NCBI RefSeq assembly: GCF_003473485.1
Contig: NC_053046.1
Coordinates: 32,255,332 to 32,319,331 of the forward strand
Direction of reading: 5' to 3'
From: Medicago truncatula
Taxonomy: Eukaryota > Streptophyta > Magnoliopsida > Fabales > Fabaceae
Length of the DNA stretch: 64,000 bases
Of this stretch, positions 9,721-22,746 are shown piece after piece (position 1 is the stretch's first letter; the number at the start of each line of letters is the position of its first letter). The notes below the pieces were generated by a model. That model worked only from the letters and a program-made list of their open reading frames with translations, searched no databases and was not told the DNA's origin. The translations under genes were made by a program, and so were the position numbers.

Positions 9721-12700
9721 ATGGCAGGACGCAAACATCACCACCACCATAATCTTCACTCTTCTCTCTCCCGCCGCGACGAGCCACGTCTCTCTCATTC
9801 CTCCTCCTCCTCCACCTCAACCACCGCCCTCGAAGACCGCATCACCACCCGCCACCGCGAAATCCAAACCCTCCTCCACGACAACCAACGTCTCGCCACA
9901 ACTCACCTCGCCTTAAAACAAGACCTCACCGCCACTCAACAAGAGCTTCGTCAGCTCTCCGCCGCTGCCGCCGATGTCAAAGCCGAACGAGACGCCGAGG
10001 TCCGTCGGATCTACGAGAAATCGCTTAAGATGGATGCTGAGGTACGTGCCGTTGCGGCGATGAAGTCTGATCTTGATCAGGTAAGGGCTGATGTAAGGGA
10101 ACTTGCGGAGGTAAGGAAGGAGCTTGTGGAACATTTGCAGAGTGTTCAGAGTGAGCTTGCTTTGGCAAGGGAAGATTTGAAGCCATTGCCGATTATTAAA
10201 GTTGATATTGAAGCTTTGCGCCATGAGATTCAACGAGGAAGGTAAAATTTTCGTTGTGTTAGTGCTGTTATTGGCTTTGAATTGATATTGAATCGAATCA
10301 TATGCGAATGTGAATGTGAATGTGAGGGAGAACTTGCTTTGTTAGTGTTGTGATGTGAGAACAATTGTTAATTTTTTTTTTGCGCATTGGTGGCATGTAG
10401 AAAGAATGAGTTTCAAAAAAGAATTGAAGCACAAAAGTTGAAGCTTTTAGATTTTGATTGTTGAATGTATTTGGGTTTTTGTTTGTTTCAGTTCTCAAGT
10501 AGCGGTTATTGTGTTCCAAAATATGAACAAATCCCTATTGTTTAGCAATATGATATCTAGTACAAAGTGTTGTTAGATAGCGGCTATAGTTGCCCTAGTG
10601 TAGTAGAATTTGATTGAGCTGCTATTTTTTGTAATCCACTATTGTCAACATTGGTTGGACCGGCATATCCTTTATAAACTTACTCGGTCCTTACATAGCC
10701 ATGATACATAGGCCCAATGCTGAGGTATACAGGCCCATTACCGAAATAGATAATATCAATACCGACATAGACTTGTGTCCCAGGGAGAGACTAAGTCATA
10801 CCAGCACATAAGCAAGTGCTGTTTGCTCAATCAAGCAGCAACGATCACGGATAATACTGGGGTGAGTGGCAATTGCAGTTATCCGAGATCAAGGGCCATG
10901 ACAGGGTCCTTAAGCAAACCCTAACCCATTCACCTTTTACCACGCAAGCAGTTTTCTCAGACCTTGATCACGGTACATCACCGGCAAGGTAGCCCTCACG
11001 TGATCAAGCATGAACATTGGTGATTTTGAGTATGTATAAATTTTGGACAATTCACTCTTGAGGTGCATCAGACTAAAGACTAAACAAGATTAATGAAGTA
11101 TTTTTGTAACTAATTTTATTTTAGTAATTAGCTATGAATCACCAACACAAACAGGAACACCAAACGACACCACTGACATGTAGTCTGTAGAGATGATATT
11201 ATTTTATTAAATAGAAGTGATTGAATGTATCTACTTGTGTCGGACACCAAACTCACCTTTAATCTAAACTATGCGTGTTATATATAGTTCAGGAAAAATC
11301 TTGGTCTAGATGGTGACATGAATATGCTATGAGGAATGATACCATTTTTAATGATGGTAAATTTGCTATGACTAATATACTAAACCTTATTAAATCCCAG
11401 ACTTGGTTATGTATTAAAGTGAAGGTTGAGGATCCTTTATTGTCTTTCTCATGTTGGTGCATGAATCCAATATCTTGTATTCTTCAGTGTTGTCAACCTT
11501 ATTAAATCCCAGACCTGGTTATGTATTAAAGTAAAGGTTGAGGATCTTTTATTACCTTTCTCATGTTGGTGCATGAATCCAATATATTGTATTCTTCAGT
11601 GTTGTCAAATTGCGGCTATAGCGTGTTGGAATATGAACAAACCGCTATTGTTTTTCAATACTCTATTTTGTACAAAGTGGTGTCAAGTAGCGGCACTATA
11701 GCACTGTAGCCTAGCGGAATTTGAACAAATCACTATTTTCCGCAATCTGCGTTTGATAACATTGGTATTTTTCAATTTGTTTTGTAAGATGGGTTGCTTG
11801 GATTGGGTTTTCTGTAAATTAAAGTGCTGGGTGGTTTTTTGTGGTCTGGATGGTTGTATCTGAGTGGTCCATAGAATTGCAGGTGGTTTCGGCCACGTAA
11901 AACTTTAAGTATTTGCTACTGTGGGATGACTTCTGGTGTTTCTCGTGTTTATTTTCCATGTAGACCAATGGTGTGACTTGATATCCCAGTATAGTTGGTG
12001 TCTGTAGGGCTATAACATTTATAGTGGTGTCTTTACTTGGCTAGTTTTGCATTGTTTGTTGTCACTTTAGCTTGTGGGGGATTGTGTTCTGTTGAGCTGC
12101 ACCCTTTTGTATTATTTTGCCCTGGTCTGTGGCACTTGTGCTCAGTTTTTTCAAAACTCAACGAATTCATTTGCTTACCGAAAGAAACCATACAAAATGA
12201 TGGGGAATTAATGGGAGAGGTAAACCATTCAAGCTGGATGAAATAAAGGAGCGCTCTGAGAAGACCTATTTAAATTCTAGAGAAGAGAGTAGTTCACATG
12301 AAGGTTTGTTGAATAGTTAGAGGGAGAGGTAAACCAATGAAAACTGTAGACTAAATTAATTTGCTTGTTTCATTCACATTGTTAGAATCATGACCGAGTC
12401 TTGATTCATTTATCTGATTACTGGTTGAAGTTATTCACTTTGTCTTATTTTAATACTATCAAATTGAAAAACTATTGTACCCCCTTAAATGACGGACCAG
12501 TTCATGTGAAAAACTATTCTTATGTTATGACTTGTTAAGTCTGTGGAAGCATGTCTGATTTATATCTCAATGCTATTTGTGCTATTTGTTTACCCTGATT
12601 TCTAATATAGAAGTCTGCAGTTGGTTCTGTTGCTTATCAAACTCTAACCAAAATAACATTTAATTTGAACATCTAGATGTTGTAAATGCGCTCCTCCCAA

Positions 12701-14171
12701 ATATACCTGCTGTTTTTTCTTGTTACATTTTTGGAGCACCTAGTCAGATGCTAGGGAAAAAATCAGTCTTTACCATTGGGCATTTTAAACTTCGATTTGG
12801 GCATGTTTTAACTTTTATTCACTGATTCATGTAGGAGTGCTATTGAATTTGAGAAGAAGACACATGCCAATAACCTTGAGCACAACCGGGTAATGGACAC
12901 CAATATGATCATCATGACCCGTGAGGTTGAAAAATTACGTGCTGAGCTGGCTAATGCAGAAAAGAGGGCAAGGGCTGCAATGGTTGCTGCTGCAATTCCA
13001 AGTAATTTGAATTTCTTGCCCATTCACCTTGAAGTGCTTACTTTATAATGCAACAGAAATATAAATGGAGACTTTGAATGAAGTTTATGTTCTGAATCTT
13101 TGGAGTGGTTTCTATGCAGGTCCTGGATATCATGCAAACAATCCTGAAATGGGGTTTGGTGGAATCACATATCCTCAAGATTCTTATAGCATGCATCAGG
13201 TACGTTGCGACATTAATCACTAATTTTATTTACTTTTCATGTGTTAAGTATAATCTCGAAGTAATCATGTGACAAACATTGTCTTTTATTGATGAATGAA
13301 AAATATTGTGATGTTTGTTAACATAATTTATCTGAAAGAAAAGAGACATACTGAACCTACTTCTAAGAAGATATATGTAATTTACAAGGTGAAGGTAGTA
13401 GCAGCAAGTATGCTCCGTTTCAAGGTTGTCAAACCCGAGAGTCTAGGTAAACTTTACTAATAAATTTGTAGAAGTTTACCTAATATTAAAATAACATAGA
13501 TATGAGATATGTAATGTAAATAATATAATATCATTAAAATAAAAATAATTCAACAATTCATCTCAATAACAAAGCATAATTAGTTTTAAATAGATAAATA
13601 TTTATTATAGAATAATATTGACCAAAGTTTTACTCTTTTAAATCAATATATATTATAGAGCATATGAATAATCAATATCAAATAATATTAACCAAAATTT
13701 TACACTTTAAGGTCAAATCAATGTAGAATCGTAAACTACCAGTAAAATCGCGAGTTTATCAAGTTTATTAGAGTTTACCTGAACTTGTAAGAGTTTATCA
13801 AAAAGATTGTTTACATGCGATTTAACTAGTTTTTGTGACCTTGAATCTTTAACTCTTAAGAGTTTAAGAGTCAACTCGAGAGTTTGACAACTTTGCTCCG
13901 TTTCCCCCTTAATTCTGTCCAGTAAAGAAAAACTTGGTTATAGAGTATGTCTGCTAAATGCATGCATGAAAATGGGATATCTTGTTTTCATATTGGATTG
14001 TCTTCTCTTTCCCAATCACGAGACTTCTATAAAACAATGATAGGCAGATGAATAATTTAAATTCGTAAACTTTTTCAGATCCAAGGTGGGGTTGAGGTTC
14101 ATCCACAGTATGGATATGGAGCAACATTACATCATCCTTATGACCTTCAACAATCACAAGTGCCAAGATAG
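9721..14171 (+). CDS. FLX-like coiled-coil protein
   Basis: Model: join(9721..10241, 12835..13001, 13120..13199, 14079..14171), 286 residues. All junctions are GT-AG and keep frame. The protein starts MAGRKHHHHHNL, has a Ser/Arg-rich N-terminus, then from about residue 38 a long coiled coil (HREIQTLLHDNQRLATTHLAL, EVRRIYEKSLKMDAEVRA, REVEKLRAELANAEKRARAA) and a Gly/Tyr/His/Gln-rich tail. This order is that of FLOWERING LOCUS C EXPRESSOR (FLX) and FLX-like proteins, known in Arabidopsis as nuclear scaffold partners of FRIGIDA in flowering-time control. Which FLX-like subclass it belongs to cannot be settled here, and a flowering role in this plant is inference. Intron 1 is about 2.6 kb and full of repeats. 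The start is set by the first in-frame ATG after a C/T-rich leader. Confidence 0.88.
10500..10654 (+). repeat. Dispersed intronic repeat, first copy
   Basis: The segment with AAGTAGCGGTTATTG, ATATGAACAAATCCCTATTG, GTACAAAGTG and TAGCGGCTATAG is repeated in the same orientation at 11600-11770 in the same intron. Both end near an ATTGGT word. Confidence 0.65.
10655..11012. mobile_element. ~358-bp insert flanked by 8-bp direct repeats
   Basis: AACATTGG is present at 10647-10654 and again at 11013-11020. The DNA between is richer in G and C than the intron and splits one copy of the TAGCGG repeat. No terminal inverted repeat is visible, so a hAT assignment is not supported despite the 8-bp flank. 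It may be part of an LTR or another insertion. Confidence 0.4.
11383..11606 (+). repeat. Tandem duplication, two ~112-bp copies
   Basis: Copies start at 11383 and 11495 with AACCTTATTAAATCCCAGAC and run through CTCATGTTGGTGCATGAATC to TTCAGTGTTGTC. They differ at only a few positions, so the duplication inside the FLX-like intron is fairly recent. Confidence 0.85.
11600..11770 (+). repeat. Dispersed intronic repeat, second copy
   Basis: Contains GCGGCTATAGCGTG, ATATGAACAAACCGCTATTG, GTACAAAGTGGTGTCAAGTAGCGG and a CCGCAATCTGCG-type end. It is the uninterrupted counterpart of 10500-10654. Confidence 0.65.
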
Positions 14172-17100
14172 GTTTTCGACTATGCTTTAATTTATGTAAA
14201 GTGAAAGGAAAAAAATGTAACATTGTAACATATTGCGAACATTTTTCACCCTGATATTATCTATTCAATAACTGATTGCTTACAACTTTGATGATATCTG
14301 AAAATGGTAAAAATTTGTCAGGTATTATGTATATATTCTAAATTTTGCATGAGAAACAATGATATTGGTTGCTTTGAAGTAGAAATGCCAGAGCTAACAA
14401 CATTTATTTGTGCTTGTGACTCCCTTTACATTTTCTCTAAATCGACCAACTCATGCTCACCAACTTTCAATATTTGGCTGTCGGTGCATGTAAGTTGGGG
14501 AGGTAATATCTGATGACCGGACATGGTATTCTACTATGGAAGCAAATGCTACTGTTAATGCTCTCTCACAATTAGCTGGCTTTTGGACAGGGGAAACATT
14601 GACAAGTTTGAGGTTTCCTTTAGTCAAAATGTGTTCGATAAATAAGTAATTTGTAAGAGCATCAAAGTAATGACGGAGGAATCTCAAAATACATATAAAG
14701 GCTTGCCTATTGTTTTTGGAAGGTAAAAAAAGGTTGTCTTTTTCACTGTCAACAACATTCGAGAGTGTGGAAGAAATTAAGGGTTGGAAAGAAAATAGTC
14801 TCTTCTTGGACAAGAAAATAAGTTCTTATGAAACCAGTGATGAAGGCTACTCTTATCCTCCAACAAAATGATAAGCTGTTACAAACTGTAGAGGGGATGC
14901 TTCAAAGAGATATAATATATGGTAGCTAAGTTTTATGGGGATCAAAGGAAGGTCAATGTAATAATGTATCTTCTACATTATTATCGGAGGCTCACTTTAG
15001 ATGAGAAATCCTTGATGAGAAGAATTTTCAAGAGCTGCCACCACTCAAAAGTTCCTTTCATGGAGGCAACTGTGGACTTCCAACCATTGATCTGAATAGT
15101 AGACTAGCTGTGCTCTTTTGGTCCCCCTAACATTGTTCGGTTCATAACTACCAAACGCCATTTTTTGTTTTTAAAAGCTTCGATAGATAACTCTCAAAGG
15201 TGGTTTTTCAAAAGAAAGAGCGAATAGGGAGCGAGAAAAGCACATCTCATGGTAGACTTTTGAAAGAAAACTAGAAAGCGCAAACTCGATAATGAATATT
15301 ACTTGAATATTTTCCATTCCCACCATATTGATTTAATTTAAGTAAAAAAGAGTATAAAAAATTGAAATGTTGTTTCCATTGTTCCATAAAGTAGAGCAAA
15401 ATAATGCAAACTTATTTATGCATTGTGAAATAGGAAAGCTCATTTGTTTTTCTTCACAATTTGGTACTACAAGTTCAACAATTCATGGACATAAACCAAT
15501 GGTTGCTGTCATGGATGAATTATGGAAACTCCACCGGTTCCGATTATTCTGCACGGCCCTTAGGAACCAAGCCGTCTTCTCCCATTAGCCAGTCGAGCCT
15601 ATTGAAGTGGCCAACACAGGTTATACGTTTGTTCAAGAACTCAATAATGTCAACCCTATGGAAGGCAAAACCAACTGAACCAATTTATGCAGCATGACAT
15701 GGACATACTTGTCTGTTTGCATATTTTGCTGATGAAGAGTGCTTGAGTGATGGTGTTGATTACTGGCTGGGGGCTGATTATCAAAGATCAATATGGTACT
15801 GTGGTGATGTCAACTTGCAAAAGAGACACTATATGCATGTTGTTGACCTTATATATTTGATGAAGTTTTGGGAAAGATATAACTCTTAAGCATGTAGTCG
15901 AAGATTTGACTTTTGACTTATGTTTTCATCGTTTGGGAGAGACAATTCTTTATTATACATTAAATTTTCGAAAAATTAGTATCTACGTAGTTGCGCGTAA
16001 AAAATAAGTCTCTTCAAGTTTATGAGATTCAAATTTTAGATTTAAGTTTTTAAAAACATTTTTTCTTGACATATTTTATTGTGGAAACTAGCAAGTAATA
16101 GTACATAGTTTTTTCCCAACTTAAGTGGTCTCGAATTTGAACATAGCTCTAAGAATACAATACATTAAAGCTTTTGATTTTTAAGGAATAGTTTTTCTAC
16201 TCATATTCAATTCTACCCGACTTGAAAGATAAATATCTACATTTGCAAAAAGAAATACTCAATTTATATCGAATGAATAAATCGTCTCAATTAGTTAAGC
16301 TCTTTGTTATTAATTCACATTTTATTTTAAAATAATTCTTGTACCTTTTACACTTGTAGTTTTAAAATAATAATAAAATAATATTAATTCAACTATTTTA
16401 ATAACATCTATATTAAACTTATGTACACACAAAACTTGGCCTATGGGAAACTATTTTCTTTACTAATGTATATATTCTAAACGTGATATTATATAATTCT
16501 TAGTTAGATTTTATTTATCTTTCGGCCGAACTTAGGATTATCAGGACCCTTTAAGAATCTCAGAGAGTTAACATTAAAAAAAGATATGTCCATATATATT
16601 TTCAATATATAATTTTTAATATCAGTGCATACTTTTTAATGATTTTTTTTTTTTTAAATATCTTCGGTATACTTTTTTTTTATGAAACTTCTTTCAACTT
16701 TTTTTTAACAAAAAACTTCTTTCAATTGTGCATACTTACGTATACTATTAGTGCATACATTTCTCTATGTGGGGGTTATGACACAATGATTAAATTGACA
16801 TTTCAAAAAGTTAGTCTACACATGAATACGTTTCCATGAAGTCGCTATTATGATTGGCCAATGCATTGTTTGGAAGAATTTAATATATTTTAGTTTAAGA
16901 TTATAATGTTAAGAGTTAATATAATTTGTTGCTGATTAAACATTGATAATCTATGTCTACAACTTCTTTGAATTATAATATTTTTTATTATTTTGTGTGA
17001 ATGTCATTAATTATCTATGAGTATATTAAAACAAATAATTGAGATCGTATACTTGTTCAAAAAAAATACTTATTGAGATCGTATAAAACAAGTGTATCAT

Positions 17101-17247
17101 AAAACTATATTTTCCACATGTATGGCACGGGTTACATATATAACATCCATATATCATTGTAGTATCACGAGCATTATTACAAAAACCAAAAAGGTATAGA
17201 AAAATTCAGAGACAGAGAGAGAAGAGAAGCTACTTTGTAAAGATAAG
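14172..17247. other. Intergenic; 3' flank of FLX-like gene to promoter of CCT gene
   Basis: No gene is supported. Reading frames near 14304-14513 and 15367-15697 show no recognisable domain; the second could be a decayed gene piece. From about 15900 the sequence is very AT-rich. The last 120 bp before 17248 hold a TATATAAC-type motif near 17140 and a purine-rich leader (CAGAGAGAGAAGAGAAG). Confidence 0.5.
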
Positions 17248-17974
17248 ATGAGATACACTTCATCTCTTAGAAGTCCAAAGAAAGAAGAACATGAAGTACC
17301 AGAAGCTACCACTCAAATACCATCAAACTTCAACAAATCTTACACTAATGAAGATTTCTATCTTTTCGACGAACTCGAAGAGTACTTGAACATCGTCGAA
17401 GAAGAAGAAGAAGAAGAAGAAAAGGTATCATCACCACAAAACACTTGTAATAGTAGTAATGAGCTTCATTGGGATATCATGGAATGGGAAGGATTTTCCT
17501 TTGATGAAGGGAAAGATGAGAACATAAGCAAATGCAATTATGAGGAGAAGAAAATAATAAAGAGAGAAAATTACAATGATGGTTTTTGGGAAGTGGATGA
17601 TGAAAAGAGTTTGGCTTTGAATTTGAATTTGAACTATCAAGAGGTTTTGGATGCATGGTCTAACCGTGGCTCTCTTTGGGCCAATGATTGTTCTCTTTCA
17701 TTTTCCTCCTCCAATAATGGCTCCTATGTTAGTATTCATTATCCAATCTTCACTTTCATATATAAGTTTTAATATATTATTATTCTCTAATGTTTAATGC
17801 ACATGTTTGCACTTCTAACTTAGTAATTCTTATTATTTTAAGGCCTTATAACAACTATATTATTATATTTTTCTTCCTTTTGTTACTATTTAAAATTAGT
17901 GACAATATTTGTAGAAAAAGTTGGATTATCGACCAAAATTGATGACAATTCTTGCTAATAGTGTATATTGCACA

Positions 17975-18015
<41 letters not shown>

Positions 18016-18771
18016 CTAAGCACACTTTTTTGTTATTAATATCGAGTCGTCAAGTGCATGAAGATTTAACCTGTTGGTGTCAATTAAGCGATGTGCCGAC
18101 TTTTGTTTAGATGGTGTGCGAACTCTTGTTGCTCTCTATCCAGATAATAAGTTTTATGTTACGTCAATTTGAACTTGTTCGATCTATTCAATTGCGGTTA
18201 ATTTTCGTCGATAACTAAGTTTTTGGTAATAGTCAATCTTTGATGTTTTTGGAGAACTTGATTAGGTAATAATAAAGAAATAGTTAAGACTTAAAAGTGA
18301 TTGATAATGTAACATATTTAGTTCATTTTGGATACAACTTCAAAGTTATTTATGTAATTATTTTATTTGCACTCTCACTTGAAAATGAATTTGCTAGAAT
18401 CAATACATTTTATTTTAATCTCATTAACATAAGATATGAATTATGATATATAAACCTTATAATTTATTTTTTGTTTAGATGGGAGAAGTGCCAATATTAG
18501 AAGAAGAGAGAGCAAGAAGAGAAGCAAGTGTTCTTAGGTACAAAGAAAAACGTCAAAACAGATTGTTCTCAAAGAAGATAAGATACCAAGTTCGAAAATT
18601 AAACGCTGATAAAAGACCAAGAATCAAGGTCACACTTTTTGAATATTATTATTATTATTATTATTTTGTTTCTTTTTTATTCTATTGGGTTTTTGTAACA
18701 TTTTGTTTTGTAATGAAAACATCTTTTTTGTGATATTTTTGATGTAGGGTCGCTTTGTGAAGAGACATTGA
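17248..18771 (+). CDS. CCT-motif family (CMF) transcriptional regulator
   Basis: Model: join(17248..17727, 18479..18628, 18748..18771), 217 residues, all introns phase 0 and GT-AG. Residues 1-160 are acidic and low-complexity, with an eight-Glu run near residues 51-58 and no B-box zinc fingers. Residues about 174-216 form a CCT domain: [20 protein letters not shown], then [20 protein letters not shown] and VKRH at the C-terminus. CCT domains of CONSTANS, TOC1 and CMF proteins bind DNA, often with NF-Y subunits, in the nucleus. Having only a C-terminal CCT makes this a CMF protein rather than a CONSTANS-like one. The target and process are not deducible. Intron 1 (751 bp) contains a T tract of about 33 bases and intron 2 an (ATT)n run. 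Confidence 0.88.
17980..18013. repeat. Poly-T tract in CCT-gene intron 1
   Basis: More than 30 consecutive thymines. It could be a homopolymer microsatellite or the tail of a retroposed sequence on the other strand. Confidence 0.9.
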
Positions 18772-20029
18772 GGTCAGTCAAGAGAAATATCTCAATCCTA
18801 AAATATCTTCAAAAATATCTAAGGCCCCTCCTCTACTTGTATTTTTTTCTTCTTAATTTTAATTATAATATTCTTGTATTTATCCATTCAATTTGTCCTT
18901 CTCTCCCTAAAGAATTGGAAGAGAATGAATTCATCTGACGACATATATATCAACTCCTTCTTTAAAAAATAATAATATATCAACTCCTAATATTTACTTG
19001 CAAGTTGGACAAAACACCATACAAATATTTCTGTACACCAAAAGCTTAAGAAGGTGTATGGCTACACTTAGCCATAAACAATACAAAAAAAGAACAATCC
19101 AAAAACATCCTAAGATACTCATATAGCTTGATCTGATGTATGATCAATTCTTACCTAGGCAAAAACCCAAATAAAAAAATATTTAGATACACATACATTG
19201 AGAATTAAAAGAAAAATAAATCAATGACATCATTTTTTTACTTTTAATTTTTTCTTATCTATGTGTATGTCTATGTCATTTTTATTTTTATCTGTGATCA
19301 TGTTAGACTTACTCCTGATCTATTATTACACTACACATAAAACATGATATCACAACTCTCTAAATGCCTGACACTAGGAAATGCAGGACGCAACCATTTA
19401 AAAAAGATAAAGAAATGAATCTTCACTCCTAATTTTTACATATATTTCTACCAAGAAAATGGTGTAAAATGTTAAGTAGATTATTTTTTACAAAGTTTTC
19501 AATGCCTGTTACATTGGTGCTCAAAAAATTGGAGTAAAAGGTCTTTTTTAAACCTATTTGTAGAAAATATATAGAATGAATCATTCACATAAATTATATT
19601 TTTGAGTAATGTTATTTGAACAATAAAAAATTGACACATATTAACACCGCATACGATTTTTGTGAGTCATGTACACCCTTTCCTCAAAGCATGAATTACA
19701 AGGTGCTTATAAAAAAACTAAAAAAGACCTTCCAACCGTGTGACACACAATGTGGGTTTCCCTTTAGTTGTTCAAATAAAATTATTGTGTTTTTTCATGT
19801 TATTAATTGTGTTAAAAAAACACGGTATTGATCATATTTCTAGTCAAAAAGTATTAATTATATTTGGACCACATAAAAATATAGTAAAAACAATATTATT
19901 TTTAACCAATAAATATTATCAAAAGGAGAAAATTCTATTTACTGTTTTTTTTTTGTATTAACCATCCAATTTTTTTTTTTTTTTTTGCATAAAAACTAAC
20001 CTTCCCTACTCTTCACTTATTAAGTTGTC

Positions 20030-20320
20030 GTTTTAAAACACAAAAAATTACTTATGAAATGATTAATAATGACATCATAAGAATTGTTGAAGGTATGAAC
20101 CAACTTCCTTCCCTCATGAGCTAGCCATGTTAATTCTCACATCACAACAAACACAACCTCATATAATGTTACCCTTACGGATTCTCAAATCTCTCATGTT
20201 TTTTCCATATAAAATTCTAAGATCTTTCTCATACTTTGACTAATTTTTTGCACTTACTTTTACCACTCTTTCACGTTAATTTTTCTCTTCCTCTCTTTTG
20301 TATCCTCTACTATAAGGAGG
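20030..20320 (+). repeat. Dispersed repeat, shared with 53.5-54.0 kb
   Basis: The segment with CCAACTTCCTTCCCTCATGA, GAGCTAGCCATG, TTCTCACATCACAACAAAC, CATATAATGTTACCC and TCTTTCTCATACTTT recurs in the same order and orientation at about 53455-53960. The family is unknown; the second copy is longer because it has an internal duplication. Confidence 0.7.
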
Positions 20321-20878
20321 TTAAAAATTAATCAAGCTATTCGTGAACTATTTTTCACTCTAACGTTAAATATATGTTAGATTAAATAAACGAGCTAAAG
20401 TTTATGATTGAATCAAATTAATTAAATGAGTCAAATTCAAACTTTATAGACTCAACTCAAAGTTATATCAATAACTTGTGTGCATATATAACATACACAA
20501 GTGTCAAAGTTTATTTTGACATCAAACATTATCCGTTGATTTCATTTCATCCAAAAATTAAAAGTTATTCGCTTAAAACTATCATATATCATATTTTAAT
20601 GCAATTTTCGTTTCCTAACTTGTTTTATCAGTTCCTCTCTCTTCTTAAAATCATGGTGATACTTCGTTCATTCGTTGTCATTTTCATGTCCTCAATATTT
20701 GAAGTTGCAATTGCTATGATATGCGTTATATTAAGTTTTAAATTATTTTTCGTTCTATCCTTTTTAATTTGTGCATATAATTAAAAAAAAAAAAAAAAAC
20801 AAGGAGGCCATCTCAAATAGCATAAGAATTTTTTTCTAAAGGATGAATAGCATAAGATTAAAAAGAAGAAAGCAAAAA

Positions 20879-20883
<5 letters not shown>

Positions 20884-20921
<38 letters not shown>
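20884..20921. repeat. (AT)n microsatellite
   Basis: About 19 uninterrupted AT units. Confidence 0.95.
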
Positions 20922-20925
<4 letters not shown>

Positions 20926-22051
20926 TTAGATCTTTGTTATGACTATATGCAAATAGAAAAAGTTGGCATTGACATTAGAACAAAAGGGACAATAAGAAAT
21001 TTTGTATGGCATTTAGATTTCTAGTTGCTATCTGACCGGTAAAGGTTAATATGACATGAATATAAAAAAGTTATGAATATAAAAAAGTTATGATATTAAA
21101 CATATATCAAAAAGTTATGAAAATGATTAAGTCAACGGGATTCGAACCGCTGAGCACATACATGCTAAGAATCACTTTCATCCATCATTCCAAAGGGAAA
21201 AAAAGTTCATATAGAAAACCAACAACACGTTTTGCTTAGAGTCGATTGAACCTATCATTCATATTCCTTCTTCCAGTTCCAAAATGATGTAGACAATGCA
21301 TTGTCGACTGAACATGTTCGTCTCCCAGTTTCAAAATGATGGAAACATTGATTTTGTTGAAGACCATAGTCTTCATCAACCACCCACACCTTCATTGTCA
21401 CATTATCTTCTTCGACCATCAACTTCTTCCACAACAGCACCAATCTCCTAACAATGTATTAGCTGAGTAGAACGAAAAAATATAATAAAAAGTGACTAGG
21501 TCATGTCCAATTCACTTTAGTGAACTACTTGAGTGATTAGGTTATGTTAGATTCACTTTAATGAACTATTTGTACAATTGTAAGGTAATAATATATCTGA
21601 TTTCTTGATTTTAAAATATTTGATCAAAATAGTTAGGTCAATATCTTAGGTGAATACATGACCATTGAAGGTTAAGTACACCAAATTAATATCTCAAGAG
21701 TACCAATAACTTATTATAAAAGCTTATTAGCTTAAATGTGAATTTAAATTGTGTTAGCCAATATTTTATCTCGTGTATTTCCGACAGGTGAAGTAAAGTT
21801 TAAAGTTGAAAAATTCTTTAAGTCCATGATTGGGAATTGCTAAGTTTGAAAGATACCGAGAGCATTCGACAGAAACCACAATTTCACAGACAACTAATTT
21901 AATAAAGAAGTTGGTTTCAAGTGTCAAGACACGTGGAAGACATGCAATTTCTTGTCGAAGAAATGTAGTGCTTAGCAGTTTAGTTTCGTAGTTATTTTCT
22001 CTATGTATATATAGTAGTTTTTCATAAGAAAAATGGTTCACAAATCACTTA

Positions 22052-22743
22052 GGGTCCGTTTGGTTCGAGAGTTTTGGAGGGGAGGGGAGGGAAGGGGAGG
22101 GGAGATTTTTAATTTGAAGTGTTTGGTTCAATTTTTAGAAGGGAAGGGAAGGGGAGGGGAGGGGAGCAAATCTCTTTAAAATTTTATTGCATTGCCATAA
22201 TTATCCTTAAATTAATTTCAAATCTCAATATTAACCTTGTAACAACTTTTATTATTATTAGATTATATTATTTTTGTAACAATCTTATTATTATTATTAG
22301 GTTATCTTATTCTTGTAACAATTATTATTATTATTTTGTTATATTTTCCTTGTAACAATTTTTATTATTATTTAATCTACCACTCTTATTTGTTAGATGT
22401 ACAAACCGCTCTTACTACTACTTTGTTGTTGTCAACGACTGCTTGAGGCTTCATCCAAAGTGAATTGTGAGTAATTTCATCATCTCATTGTCAAAAAAAA
22501 CAATATGATGCTTGGAGCAAAATACATGAGCCAGTTTAAGATAAAATAGCAGCTTAAATGTGTACTTGTCTTTGTCAGTTTCTGAAATCGTAAAAACAAA
22601 CAGTTTCTTTTATTTAATTAAGTTTAAGGGTAAAACGGTAAAATACTGTTAAAATCCCTCCCCTCCCCTTGTGAACCAAACACACTTTTAATTAAAAATA
22701 TCTCCCCTCCACTCCCCTCCTAATTCTCGAACCAAACGGACCC
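22052..22743. mobile_element. PIF/Harbinger (Tourist-like) MITE
   Basis: Ends are GGGTCCGTTTGGTTCGAGA and its exact reverse complement, followed inside by GGGGAGGGG-type subterminal repeats. The element is flanked by TTA on both sides (22049-22051 and 22744-22746), the PIF/Harbinger target site. Length 692 bp. The interior is AT-rich with TATTATTATTAGGTTAT repeats near 22230-22340 and no transposase. Confidence 0.92.
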
Positions 22744-22746
22744 TTA

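Larger units (their letters stand above)
18772..22048. other. Intergenic, AT-rich
   Basis: No gene is supported. It contains a repeat shared with 53455-53960, an (AT)n run and several homopolymer tracts. Small reading frames near 20476 and 21766 have no recognisable motifs. Confidence 0.55.

Noticed and set aside
9913-10233. 106-codon antisense frame in FLX-like exon 1
   Set aside because: Shadow of a GC-rich coding exon with no independent support.
15367-15697. Two overlapping frames that might be a gene fragment
   Set aside because: No recognisable family and no consistent exon structure; at most a decayed piece of unknown origin.
21130-21190. GGGATTCGAACC, possible tRNA gene on the minus strand
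   Set aside because: Only a T-loop-like word is present; flanking bases do not make a proper T stem or an acceptor stem.
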